NCBI RefSeq assembly: GCF_003971255.1
Contig: NZ_CP034660.1
Coordinates: 1,860,001 to 1,924,000, forward strand
Origin: Colwellia sp. Arc7-635
GTDB taxonomy: Bacteria; Pseudomonadota; Gammaproteobacteria; Enterobacterales; Alteromonadaceae
Direction of reading: 5' to 3'
DNA: 64,000 nt
Shown: in pieces, positions 19,829 through 27,474 of the stretch
How the letters are laid out: each line of letters begins with the position of its first letter
Numbering within the stretch: position 1 is the first letter of the stretch
Program-made: the position numbers and the translations under genes
Notes under the pieces: model-generated
Database searches by the model: none
What the model was told of the DNA's origin: nothing
What the model saw: only the letters and a program-made list of their open reading frames with translations

Positions 19829-19890
19829 TTTTACTTATTAAGTATAGAAGACTTAAGTTATTTATTTATAAAGTAATTATAATCTGCACG

Positions 19891-19936
19891 ACTTAAGGTA
19901 AAAGCATATGACTGAACTCATTTGCTTACCTTAAGT
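19891..19936. terminator. Long hairpin between convergent genes
   Basis: ACTTAAGGTAA (19891-19901) pairs perfectly with TTACCTTAAGT (19926-19936), extended by GCA/TGC. It lies between the receptor end (19828) and the yegD end (19953). The T-tracts are short, so termination efficiency is uncertain. Confidence 0.55.
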
Positions 19937-19952
19937 TATAGCGATATTAATA

Positions 19953-21311
19953 TTATGAATAAATCTTGTTTGCCCAGCGAGTTAAACCAGCCGTTACACT
20001 GCCAAAATGATCACCAATAACAATAGGAGTATGCTGAAATTGTTGTTGTAAAAACTGATTTAATACCGGCGATTTTGCGGTACCACCTGTCACAAATACC
20101 ACATCAGGCTGACAGTTAGCTTGTGCTATTGCATCGTTCATTAAAGCGGTTATTGAGTTTAATTCACGCTGACATGCTGTGGCAAAGCTGTCTCTATCAA
20201 GATCTACAACAAGCTCTTTATCGATGTCTGATAAATCTATCTGTAGTTGCATTTCATCCGTCAGAGCAATTTTACTTTGCTCAGCCGCATTGACCACGCG
20301 ATAACTTAACTTTTGTTGTTGTACGGTTAATAAACGCGTTAGTAGCTCAGGTTGCTTGGCATCGCGAATAAGCTGCTCTAAAAAACGACCGTTAGCAGCA
20401 CTGTAAAACTCAGTTTGATGATTAATATTGTTAATGGCCATTGCCTGCCAAAAACTATTACTCGGCATAGGTTTTCCAGTTTTTAACATGCTGTCTAAAC
20501 CGAAACTTGGCATAATACCTCGAAGTGCAAAGGCAATATCAAAATCATTACCGCCAACACGTTCACCACTGTGACTTAATAAGTCGGCGGCTCTGTCAGC
20601 TAAAATTGCTTGTTTTGGCCCCATCAATAACATCGAGCAATCGGTAGTACCACCACCAATATCGACCACAAGCACTTTGGTTTCTTTTGTTAAACTAGCT
20701 TCATATTCAAAACCGGCAGCAACAGGCTCAAATTGAAATTCAACATCTTTAAAGCCGACACGTTTTGCAGCATTCGTTAATATTTTCAGTGCTTGCTGAT
20801 TGCTTTCTTCACCACGCAAACCTTGAAAGTTAATCGGGCGACCAATAACCGTTTGGCTAACACTTCTACCAAGTGCTGCTTCGGTAAGTTTTTTTACATT
20901 GCTCATCATAGCAGCAACGATATCTTCAAATAGATCAACTTGTTGTGGCAGTAGGCCACTTGCACCAAGAAATGATTTTGGCGACTTAATATAATAACCT
21001 TCATCAGGCTCTTGTAAGTAATTATTTAATGCTTGTTGCCCAAAAGATAATTCAGTAGGGTAGCCATCTAATGTCAGCTCTCGTAAGGAGTTCTGGCCTT
21101 TTTGCATTTGTCTTTGGCGTTGTAATTGAAAGTTTTTTTGCTCTGATAAGCTCAAGTGCTTGTGTAGCCAATTAACAATAATGTCACGACTTGGGGCGTA
21201 CAACGTTGACGGTATATACCGACCATGATCACCTAAAGATAAAAGTTTTGGGCTATTATTTTCCATAACGCCGACAGCACAGTTTGAGGTGCCGTAATCA
21301 AATCCGATCAT
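19953..21311 (-). CDS. yegD: Hsp70-like chaperone YegD
   Basis: 452 residues with an actin/Hsp70 ATPase fold. The phosphate-1 loop is MIGFDYGTSNCAVGV, then VIGRPINFQG, the phosphate-2 loop VLVVDIGGGTTDCSM, and the adenosine motif VFVTGGTAKSPVLNQFL. The protein lacks the Hsp70 peptide-binding lid domain, as is usual for YegD. ATG 21311 with GGAACTCAAC upstream gives the canonical M-I-G-F-D-Y-G start; the TTG at 21323 would add four residues. It borders the cassette array on its upstream side. Confidence 0.92.
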   Translation of the reverse strand: MIGFDYGTSNCAVGVMENNSPKLLSLGDHGRYIPSTLYAPSRDIIVNWLHKHLSLSEQKNFQLQRQRQMQKGQNSLRELTLDGYPTELSFGQQALNNYLQEPDEGYYIKSPKSFLGASGLLPQQVDLFEDIVAAMMSNVKKLTEAALGRSVSQTVIGRPINFQGLRGEESNQQALKILTNAAKRVGFKDVEFQFEPVAAGFEYEASLTKETKVLVVDIGGGTTDCSMLLMGPKQAILADRAADLLSHSGERVGGNDFDIAFALRGIMPSFGLDSMLKTGKPMPSNSFWQAMAINNINHQTEFYSAANGRFLEQLIRDAKQPELLTRLLTVQQQKLSYRVVNAAEQSKIALTDEMQLQIDLSDIDKELVVDLDRDSFATACQRELNSITALMNDAIAQANCQPDVVFVTGGTAKSPVLNQFLQQQFQHTPIVIGDHFGSVTAGLTRWANKIYS

Positions 21312-21664
21312 GTTGAGTTCCAAATATAAAAAGGTCGCGTAGAGTACTGAGATATTTGCTGCTAGGCAAGGGCTTTTAGCTTATTTGCTGTTAATGGGTT
21401 GCTTAATAATCAAAAGACAACAAAATAAATCAAAAGAGCACAAAACAGAAGCCGTTATGTGGCTTTTCGCAAATCATGAGAACTATTGAATTGCATTTTA
21501 TGGGCCATAGCTAAATTGGAAAAAACAATTAAGGCTCTTGTGCTAAAACTTGTGAGGAAATTATGAAAATCTTATAAATCGCTTAAGAACAATGTCGACT
21601 AAGTGTTTAAGTCGAAAATAACTGAAAAAGTTTTCCTATATATTTCAAATGAATTTTTAATCAT

Positions 21665-21686
21665 ATTACTGAGAAGTCTCAGTAAT
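21665..21686. repeat. Palindrome copy 1
   Basis: ATTACTGAGA, a central AG, then TCTCAGTAAT. This is a 22-bp near-perfect palindrome in the gap before the cassette array. It occurs three times within 232 bp. Confidence 0.8.
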
Positions 21687-21758
21687 AATCAAAATATACT
21701 TTGTTTTCACTTTAACCGATTGGTAATGTAGATAATAATGATGATTTTTTTGATGGAT

Positions 21759-21780
21759 ATTACTGCGACTTCTCAGTAAT
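21759..21780. repeat. Palindrome copy 2 (inverted)
   Basis: ATTACTGCGA, a central CT, then TCTCAGTAAT. It is in reverse orientation to copy 1, judged by the central dinucleotide, with one mismatch. Confidence 0.75.
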
Positions 21781-21874
21781 ATCCAAGCTCTGATCAAAAT
21801 TTAATATTTGTATTTCCTAACACCATGAAACTATGTGATATTAATGTAAATAAAATAAATATTATGGGACGGAC

Positions 21875-21896
21875 ATTACTGAGAAGTCTCCATAAT
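21875..21896. repeat. Palindrome copy 3
   Basis: ATTACTGAGA, a central AG, then TCTCCATAAT. It has the same orientation as copy 1, with changes in the right arm, and ends 6 bp before the first cassette boundary (GTTAGGT at 21902). Confidence 0.75.
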
Positions 21897-21915
21897 AGAC
21901 TGTTAGGTATACCGA

Positions 21916-22236
21916 ATGTCTAGTGTTGAAACTGAAAGTCGTCGCATTAAAAAAGCTAGAAATAAAAGTGGTAAAGTTGTAGTTCTGGCGGTTATTTGGT
22001 TAATCATTATTGAGAATATTGCTAGTTACTTTCAACTAGGGCGCTTTTTTGTTATTGCAACGGTTCTTCCCCTAGTTATATATTGGGCTTATACAACTTT
22101 TTTATGGCGGTTTGCTTCTTGTCCAATCTGCAATAAACGGATGTTTTTAAAATTTATATTCTCAGTAAGTATTTTTAACTGTGTACATTGTGGATATGAT
22201 TTAACAAATAGAAGCTCTTCAACGTTTCGTGAATAA
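21916..22236 (+). CDS. Integron cassette 1: small membrane protein with zinc-knuckle tail
   Basis: 106 residues. It has a basic N-terminus, two membrane helices (about 20-60: VVVLAVIWLIIIENI and FFVIATVLPLVIYW) and a cytoplasmic tail with CPIC and CVHC pairs spaced like a zinc ribbon. I do not recognise a named family. It starts 8 bp after a GTTAGGT cassette boundary with no ribosome site, which is common for cassette genes. It ends just before attC1. Function unknown. Confidence 0.65.
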   Translation: MSSVETESRRIKKARNKSGKVVVLAVIWLIIIENIASYFQLGRFFVIATVLPLVIYWAYTTFLWRFASCPICNKRMFLKFIFSVSIFNCVHCGYDLTNRSSSTFRE

Positions 22237-22240
22237 GTAT

Positions 22241-22341
22241 ACCTAACAAGGCATTAAAGCAGGAAAATTTACAGTTGGCTGTTTTCACTGCGTTCAACAT
22301 TTTAGCCAACTACAAATTTCCTCTTAATGAGGCGTTAGGTT
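22241..22341 (+). repeat. attC site 1 (integron recombination site)
   Basis: The R'' box ACCTAAC starts at 22241 and the R' box GCGTTAGG lies at 22332-22339. The arms between them pair: ATTAAAGCAGGAAAATTT with AAATTTCCTCTTAAT, and CAGTTGGCT with AGCCAACT. Length (about 100 bp), box spacing and imperfect symmetry are those of attC. Confidence 0.85.
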
Positions 22342-22371
22342 TAAACCACACATTGGAGTTCTGTTTTAATT

Positions 22372-22746
22372 ATGGAAGCAGTAAAAGTAGAAGCAAATAT
22401 CGATGTTGAGTTAGTCGATAAAAATAAAATGAAGAATGAAACTCTCACAACAGAGCTCCATTTTGAATTGTTAAAGCAATATGCATGGCTTTCATCGGCA
22501 GTAATTGGTGCAATAATCATTCTTATTCAATTAAAGACTCTTACTGTTGGGAAGCCTGTTTACATTTCATTGGCATTTCTGGGACTTTCAATTTTCATTT
22601 CTATTATTGGGCAAGATCATATTGTTGACTCATTACTCAAAGGAAAGAATATATTTGAAATATCTAAAATATTAAAGTTAATGCGAGGCGCCTCAATGAT
22701 GTGCTTAGGTATCGGTGCAGGAAATTTGTTATCTGGAATACTTTAA
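22372..22746 (+). CDS. Integron cassette 2: small membrane protein
   Basis: 124 residues. An acidic/charged N-terminal part (1-45) is followed by about three hydrophobic segments (near 46-63, 68-85 and 105-124). No recognised domain. ATG 22372 has GGAG about 14 nt upstream. It lies wholly between attC1 and attC2 in the same direction as the other cassette genes. Function unknown. Confidence 0.65.
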   Translation: MEAVKVEANIDVELVDKNKMKNETLTTELHFELLKQYAWLSSAVIGAIIILIQLKTLTVGKPVYISLAFLGLSIFISIIGQDHIVDSLLKGKNIFEISKILKLMRGASMMCLGIGAGNLLSGIL

Positions 22747-22849
22747 ACCTAACAAGGGTTTTCAAGTCGGACAAATTGCAGTTGGCTTTTTGTTCGTGCC
22801 TCACTTATTTTAGCCAACTGCAATTTGCCGCTTAAAACGGCGTTAGCAG
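22747..22849 (+). repeat. attC site 2
   Basis: The R'' box ACCTAAC begins at 22747 and the R' box GCGTTAGC is at 22840-22847. Long pairing arms are GTTTTCAAGTCGGACAAATT with AATTTGCCGCTTAAAAC, and GCAGTTGGCT with AGCCAACTGC. It shares the CAGTTGGCT stem with attC1 and attC4, as expected of one resident attC family. Confidence 0.87.
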
Positions 22850-22867
22850 CCTAAAAGGATTTGAGTT

Positions 22868-23308
22868 TTGAATCACATTAAAAAGAAATTATGGAACTTA
22901 GGCGCAGCAATCTTTTGGGTTGGAATTTTAATAATGACAATTCTTTATTCCTTAGCTTATTTAATGAGTGGTGCATGCTCTAAAGATGAGTATGAGGAGC
23001 TTTATTCACCTAATGGAGAATTCCGTGCTGTTGTTATGATGACTGGTTGCGGCGGATTTTCTAGCCCTCAAACTCAAATATATGTAGAGCGAGTGAAAAA
23101 TAAATCATTCTCTCCATTTTCTTTAAAAGCGACGGATACGTTAATTCGTCTCGATGGAAAACCAAAGGCTGTAAATTATAGAATTGCATGGAAAGGTAAT
23201 GATAAATTTATAATTTCAAATTTTGATTTTTCGAAAATGATGGCATTTAAAAATCAATCTTGGGGTACAGAATTACCAAGAATTTATTTCGAAGCAAACG
23301 GCAGCTAA
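22868..23308 (+). CDS. Integron cassette 3: membrane-anchored DUF5412-like protein
   Basis: 146 residues. One N-terminal membrane helix (LGAAIFWVGILIMTILYSLAY) is followed by an exported domain reading GACSKDEYEELYSPNGEFRAVV, then MTGCGG. The C...SPNGE-x-x-A-V-V...CG pattern resembles DUF5412-type proteins; that link is from memory and moderate. The start is TTG 22868 behind AAGGAT. The stop TAA (23306-23308) lies inside the R'' box of the interrupted attC3. Confidence 0.65.
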   Translation: MNHIKKKLWNLGAAIFWVGILIMTILYSLAYLMSGACSKDEYEELYSPNGEFRAVVMMTGCGGFSSPQTQIYVERVKNKSFSPFSLKATDTLIRLDGKPKAVNYRIAWKGNDKFIISNFDFSKMMAFKNQSWGTELPRIYFEANGS

Positions 23309-23317
23309 CAAGCCAAC
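23303..23317 (+). repeat. Left half of attC3 (interrupted)
   Basis: AGCTAACAAGCCAAC matches the R''-L'' end of an attC and pairs with GTTGAGGCGTTAG at 24887-24899. The rest of the site is replaced by the RAYT/REP block. Confidence 0.65.
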
Positions 23318-23362
23318 TTTGCACAACTTAGCAGGCCGCTAAACTTAGTAAACTTAGCAGAA

Positions 23363-23478
23363 TAAACTTAGCAGGCCACCCATGATAACTTGTCTATATT
23401 TCACTCAATAAACTACGCTTTAAACTTAGCAGGCCACCCATGATAACTTGTCTATATTTCACTCAATAAACTACGCTT
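23363..23478. repeat. Perfect 2 x 58-bp tandem repeat carrying REP cores
   Basis: Two identical 58-bp units (23363-23420 and 23421-23478) start TAAACTTAGCAGGCCACCC. Each holds the REP core GCCACCCATGATAA (23375-23388 and 23433-23446). Degenerate TAAACTTAG words precede them. They lie directly upstream of the RAYT gene. Confidence 0.9.
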
Positions 23479-23508
23479 AATTTACCTTCATTACGTTTGG
23501 TGACTGTC

Positions 23509-24489
23509 ATGGCTAAGCCGCGTTCACAACAAATTAGTTTATCGGATACACCGTATTATCATATTTGCAGCCGGACGGTACGAAAGGCATTTTTATGTGG
23601 GGTAGACAAAGAGACGGGCGTCAGTTTCGAACATCGACGAGCTTGGATTGCGCGACGTATATTACAATTAGCTAACGTATTCTCCATTGATATTTGCGCC
23701 CATGCCGTTATGCATAATCATTTACACCTGGTATTACATGTAGATAGCGAGCAAGTGAGAAGTTGGACAACAGAGGACGTACTAACCCGTTGGCACCGGT
23801 TATTTAAGGGTACGCTACTCACTCAGCAATACACGAACAAACAGCTGCTTGATAAGTTTCAACTCGAGATGGTTGAAAGCACCGCAGAGATTTACAAGCA
23901 ACGTTTAATCGATATCAGTTGGTTTATGCGCGCTTTAAATGAACCCATAGCACGACAAGCAAACCAAGAAGATAAGTGCACAGGGCATTTTTGGGAAGGG
24001 CGTTTTAAATCACAAGCCCTCCTTGATGAAGGAGCCTTATTGTCCTGTATGGCCTATGTTGATTTAAATCCTGTTCGCGCGACTATTGCACCGACACCGG
24101 AGCAATCAGACTTCACCAGTATTCAATTACGCATTAAAGCGGCGATAAAAGGTACACAACCCACCACATTGTTGCCTTTTATCGGCAATGAGCATGAAAG
24201 TAAAATGACAGGTATGCAGTTTAGCTTACAAGATTATTTAACACTTGTTGATGAAACGGGGCGCATACTCAGAGATGATAAACGTGGTGCTATTAACCCT
24301 AAAACAACAAGCATACTCACAGGGCTACACATTAGTAATGAAAGCTGGTTAAAACTCACGAGCGACTTTGAAAGTATATTCACTGGTGCGGTAGGTACAG
24401 CAGAGCACTTATGTGAATTTAGTGAACATATAGGTTCAAAAAGAACACATGGCCTAGCCAATGCTAAAGCTTGCTTGAATAGCGCATAA
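23509..24489 (+). CDS. REP-associated tyrosine transposase (RAYT, Y1/HUH family)
   Basis: 326 residues. The N-terminal strand reads SDTPYYHICSRTVRKAFL, the HUH motif is MHNHLHLVLHV, and the WEGRFKSQALLDEGALLSCMAYVDLNPVRA segment supplies the catalytic Tyr. This is the TnpA_REP family, which nicks and joins single-stranded REP hairpins. ATG 23509 is chosen; a TTG at 23497 would add four residues. The gene is bracketed by REP cores in opposite orientations: two direct copies upstream, and inverted copies at 24669 and 24861. The whole block sits inside attC3. All visible motifs are intact, so it could be active. Confidence 0.92.
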   Translation: MAKPRSQQISLSDTPYYHICSRTVRKAFLCGVDKETGVSFEHRRAWIARRILQLANVFSIDICAHAVMHNHLHLVLHVDSEQVRSWTTEDVLTRWHRLFKGTLLTQQYTNKQLLDKFQLEMVESTAEIYKQRLIDISWFMRALNEPIARQANQEDKCTGHFWEGRFKSQALLDEGALLSCMAYVDLNPVRATIAPTPEQSDFTSIQLRIKAAIKGTQPTTLLPFIGNEHESKMTGMQFSLQDYLTLVDETGRILRDDKRGAINPKTTSILTGLHISNESWLKLTSDFESIFTGAVGTAEHLCEFSEHIGSKRTHGLANAKACLNSA

Positions 24490-24503
24490 GCCTTTTCCTT
24501 GTC

Positions 24504-24887
24504 CTCACGGATTCAATGCCAGCCTAACAGTGGTGGGCAAAGTGTGGTTAACATTCGATGATTATCAAATACTGTCAATAAATGAGTCGTTAGCGCCAAT
24601 AAATTGCATCAATTATGTTTAAATTGTTCAGAGTTGATTGATCTGTGTGTCATCATTATTGCTTGTATTTATCATGGGTGGCATAGTTAAGCTTGCTCAC
24701 GGATTCAATGCCAGCCTAACAGTGGTGGGCAAAGTGTGGTTAACATTCGATGATTATCAAATACTGTCAATAAATGAGTCGTTAGCGCCAATAAATTGCA
24801 TCAATTATGTTTAAATTGTTCAGAGTTGATTGATCTGTGTGTCATCATTATTGCTTGTATTTATCATGGGTGGCATAGTTAAGCTTG
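24504..24887. repeat. Perfect 2 x 192-bp tandem duplication
   Basis: 24504-24695 and 24696-24887 are identical base for base by eye. Each unit starts CTCACGGATTC and ends GGCATAGTTAAGCTTG, and carries an inverted REP core TTATCATGGGTGGC (24669-24682 and 24861-24874). No gene is inside. The second unit ends exactly where the right half of attC3 begins. Confidence 0.93.
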
Positions 24888-24901
24888 TTGAGGCGTTAGG
24901 T
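24887..24901 (+). repeat. Right half of attC3 (interrupted)
   Basis: GTTGAGGCGTTAGGT provides the L'-R' end, with the same AGGCGTTAGG ending as attC1. Its partner R''-L'' is 1.57 kb upstream at 23303-23317. Confidence 0.65.
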
Positions 24902-24913
24902 GTCAGTGTTATC

Positions 24914-25330
24914 ATGGATAAGTCGGAGAAAAATTTACTACTCTGGAGTTTTATCTATTGGGTTGCATGTGTAAATACAATAACGGCTATAGGGTTTACT
25001 TTGTTAACTGAGTCGTATGATTATAGTTACTCAACTTCAGCGACAAAATTAGCTTTGATTTGTGCAACTTTGCAATTTGTATTTTTTAAATACCAAGGTG
25101 AACTCCCTTTTTACAAACAATTTGGTGTTATCTACCTATCAACTTTTGTTTATATGTCGTTTCTGGAAGTTGGTTCAAACTTACTTAATTTTGATGTTGA
25201 TAGTTTTGTTTTTTACCTAACTATTGTCTTTGTATTTACTTTACCTCTTGTTTTAGTTTCATATTTTGTTAAATTCAGATTGTATCGGTATAGTGAAAAA
25301 CCTAACAAGAAAATAAACAAGGACACGTAA
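24914..25330 (+). CDS. Integron cassette 4: four-helix membrane protein
   Basis: 138 residues with four hydrophobic segments (about 10-30, 42-58, 67-85 and 98-125) and a basic tail. No recognised family. The frame is open further upstream to 24830, but that part is REP repeat and attC boundary, so ATG 24914 (MDKSEKNLLLW) just after the GTTAGGT junction is the likely start. The last ten or so codons run into the R'' arm of attC4. Function unknown. Confidence 0.62.
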   Translation: MDKSEKNLLLWSFIYWVACVNTITAIGFTLLTESYDYSYSTSATKLALICATLQFVFFKYQGELPFYKQFGVIYLSTFVYMSFLEVGSNLLNFDVDSFVFYLTIVFVFTLPLVLVSYFVKFRLYRYSEKPNKKINKDT

Positions 25331-25403
25331 CAGTTGGCTACGTTTCGCTTCGCTACACAATTTTAGCCAACCATTACTTAGCCTGTTATTTGGGCGTTAG
25401 CCC
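25300..25403 (+). repeat. attC site 4
   Basis: R'' is ACCTAAC (25300-25306) and R' is GCGTTAGC (25394-25401). Pairing arms are AAATAAACAAGG with CCTGTTATTT, and CAGTTGGCT with AGCCAACC. It overlaps the 3' end of cassette gene 4. No further cassette gene follows, so this is the right end of the array. Confidence 0.82.
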
Positions 25404-25437
25404 TTATGGAGTAGTATCGTGTTTATCGATGATTTAT

Positions 25438-25497
25438 CAGGCCAGCCATAATAACTTGTATGCCGTCATTATTGTTTGCATTTATCATGGGTGGCAT
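25438..25497. repeat. REP inverted pair (BIME-like)
   Basis: GCCAGCCATAATAA (25441-25454) faces the inverted core TTATCATGGGTGGC (25482-25495), so the two can form one hairpin. A partial extra core, GATGGGTGGCATC, follows at about 25507. After that come TTGACTTTA direct repeats to about 25565. This is a REP outpost beyond the end of the cassette array. Confidence 0.75.
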
Positions 25498-25740
25498 CTT
25501 TCATGTGATGGGTGGCATCTTTGACTTTGCATCTTTGACTTTATTTGACTTTATTTGACTTTCGCAACAAGTAGAATTGATTATGGATTTGAGTAAATCG
25601 CTTAACAAGAGACTATGTTAAACTTTCTCAGCCGGTGACGCGTTTCTCGTTATTTTTGATGATCCACACACAGTTAAAGTAAAACATGTAAGAAAAAATA
25701 AGAAAAATAAAATAATAATTAAATTCTAAAGGAATACTTA

Positions 25741-26490
25741 ATGTACTTACCAATAAAAAGGGTGACTAGTCTGTTGTCACTTTCTGTCTTTATGGCGATT
25801 ACTTTTTACAGCGCCAATTCATTTGCTGCGGAATCAATTGAAAGTTTTGCTGAAAAAGCTAAAGAAAACATAGCACAAATGAAGAAAAAAAGAACAATAT
25901 GGACTGATGCGGACAGAGAAATAATGAAGGCCGCAGAGGAGCAATTAGCCAATGATTTACCTAATCCGGGTTTAAAAGCGGGTAATAAAGCACCAAACTT
26001 TGCATTGAAAAACGCTTTTGGTGAAACAATAGAGTTAACAAAAGAGCTCAGTAAAGGTCCCGTCGTACTGATTTTTTATCGTGGTGCTTGGTGTCCTTAT
26101 TGCAATTTGCATTTGCACGCACTGAAAGAAAACGTTGCTGAGTTCGCCAAATATGGTGCGCAAGTTATCGCTATTACTCCACAATCACCTGATAAGTCGG
26201 CAGAACAAGTTAAAAAAGATGGTTTTGCCTTTCAAGTATTAAGCGATAGTTCAGCGCGTGTAATGAAAGATTATCAACTCTATTTTGAGTTACCCGCTGA
26301 TTTGATGAGAATATATAAAGAACATGGATTAGATGTTGAAGAGTTTAACGGTAAAGGTGGCAATGGACTACCTACGCCAGGTGCTTTCATTATTGATCAA
26401 CAAGGTGTTATTCGTACGATGCAAGCAGAAGTAGATTATAAGTCGCGCATGTCACCAGAAGATATTATTGCGGCGCTAGCTGAGTTGTAA
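25741..26490 (+). CDS. Exported peroxiredoxin-like (AhpC/TSA) protein
   Basis: 249 residues. A signal peptide (SVFMAITFYSANSFAAES) leads to a linker helix, then a thioredoxin-fold domain. The active site is GAWCPYCN with Cys118 and Cys121, so both a peroxidatic and a thioredoxin-like second Cys are present. The preceding phrase PVVLIFYRGAWCPYC matches the AhpC/TSA-type 'redoxin' family. It probably reduces peroxides or disulfides in the periplasm. ATG 25741 has AAAGGAAT upstream. A clean terminator follows. Confidence 0.88.
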   Translation: MYLPIKRVTSLLSLSVFMAITFYSANSFAAESIESFAEKAKENIAQMKKKRTIWTDADREIMKAAEEQLANDLPNPGLKAGNKAPNFALKNAFGETIELTKELSKGPVVLIFYRGAWCPYCNLHLHALKENVAEFAKYGAQVIAITPQSPDKSAEQVKKDGFAFQVLSDSSARVMKDYQLYFELPADLMRIYKEHGLDVEEFNGKGGNGLPTPGAFIIDQQGVIRTMQAEVDYKSRMSPEDIIAALAEL

Positions 26491-26523
26491 ATAGTAAATA
26501 GTAAACAGTAACGTATGAAAATG

Positions 26524-26552
26524 AAAAAGGCAGCGATTAAGCTGCCTTTTTT
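26524..26552 (+). terminator. Rho-independent terminator of the peroxiredoxin gene
   Basis: AAAAAGGCAGC, loop GATTAA, then GCTGCCTTTTTT. This is a strong GC stem with a T-run, also usable from the minus strand by the convergent RNase H gene. Confidence 0.9.
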
Positions 26553-26591
26553 ATGTACTGTTCAGTTATGTTATGTTAAATATATTACACG

Positions 26592-27389
26592 TTAGCCTGA
26601 AGCCATAGCTAAGATGGTTTTAATATCGAGAGTCTCTTGGTATTGAACAAAGCCTTTTGTACATTTTACACGGGCTAAAACGGCCATTCTGTCAGAAAGT
26701 TCGTTGCCTTCAATATTGGCGTGTCCTTTGACGTGGCTAATAATTAAGTTTGCTTTCAACGCTTGATAAAGCGTGAAACATTGCTTGATCACTTCAAGGT
26801 TTTTAATTTCTTCGCCTTTACCACGTGTCCAACCTTTTGCTTGCCAGCCTTTAGCCCACTTTGTAATGCAATCAATTGAATACTTAGAATCAGACAATAC
26901 CTGTACCGTTTTACCTTGCTTAATATGTGATTGTGCGTATTTAAAAGCCGCTAGCATGCCATTAAGCTCCGCAGTATTATTGGTTCCCATTGGTTCATAT
27001 AGACCATACCAAAGCTCAATAAGCTGCGTTTGTTGGTAAACCGCCATACCTGTTCCTGATTTTCCAGGGTTAGGTGAGCAGGCACCATCGCAATAAATAT
27101 TAAAATCAGCCACTTGTTTTACTGACGATGCACTTTGGCTTGTTCCCGCATTGTCAGATTTAACATATGCTGCAGAAGCTGCAGGTTTAGTACCACTACT
27201 TTTACTCATTGAACGCTTTGTTAGTGCTTTTGTATAGGTTGATTGAAAAGCGAGTTCGGCTTCTGCTTTGGATGGAAAACCCATATATTGTGCATCTGCG
27301 CGTCCTTGAGTATGGCTTTTAACATCATTCCACTGCTCAAATACACCGGTTTTTGCGCCTTTCCATACCACGTAATACTTTTTACTCAT
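26592..27389 (-). CDS. Ribonuclease H with N-terminal hybrid-binding (viroplasmin-like) domain
   Basis: 265 residues. Residues 1-50 (KKYYVVWKGAKTGVFEQW... SKAEAELAF) form the caulimovirus-viroplasmin/hybrid-binding domain. A low-complexity Ser/Ala linker leads to an RNase H1 domain: YCDGACSPNPGKSG (first Asp), NNTAELNGMLAA (Glu), VLSDSKYSIDCI (Asp) and GHANIEGNELSDRMA (last Asp). All four catalytic acids are present. It degrades RNA in RNA-DNA hybrids. This layout is common in Bacteroidota and Firmicutes and is an extra RNase H in gammaproteobacteria. It is co-directional with the Bacteroidota-like lgt upstream. Confidence 0.92.
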   Translation of the reverse strand: MSKKYYVVWKGAKTGVFEQWNDVKSHTQGRADAQYMGFPSKAEAELAFQSTYTKALTKRSMSKSSGTKPAASAAYVKSDNAGTSQSASSVKQVADFNIYCDGACSPNPGKSGTGMAVYQQTQLIELWYGLYEPMGTNNTAELNGMLAAFKYAQSHIKQGKTVQVLSDSKYSIDCITKWAKGWQAKGWTRGKGEEIKNLEVIKQCFTLYQALKANLIISHVKGHANIEGNELSDRMAVLARVKCTKGFVQYQETLDIKTILAMASG

Positions 27390-27474
27390 AAATTTATAAC
27401 CATATCTTATTAATCAAGCTTTTGTTTCTCCCCAATAGTGCTAACTATTGGGGGATCTATACTAACCGCTAGGG

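Noticed and set aside
21815-21908. CCTAACACC ... GTTAGGT as a leftmost attC or attI
   Set aside because: The right boundary is a good cassette junction, but the arms show only weak complementarity, so the site type cannot be named.
23363-23478. CRISPR array from short repeats
   Set aside because: Only two adjacent identical units without variable spacers and no cas genes; they are REP duplications.
24714-24792. CCTAACA ... GTCGTTAGC inside the 192-bp repeat as another attC
   Set aside because: Outer boxes look attC-like, but the interior arms do not pair and the block belongs to the REP region.
24830-24913. 28-residue N-terminal extension of cassette protein 4
   Set aside because: It is encoded by REP repeat and the attC boundary, so it is not part of the original cassette gene.
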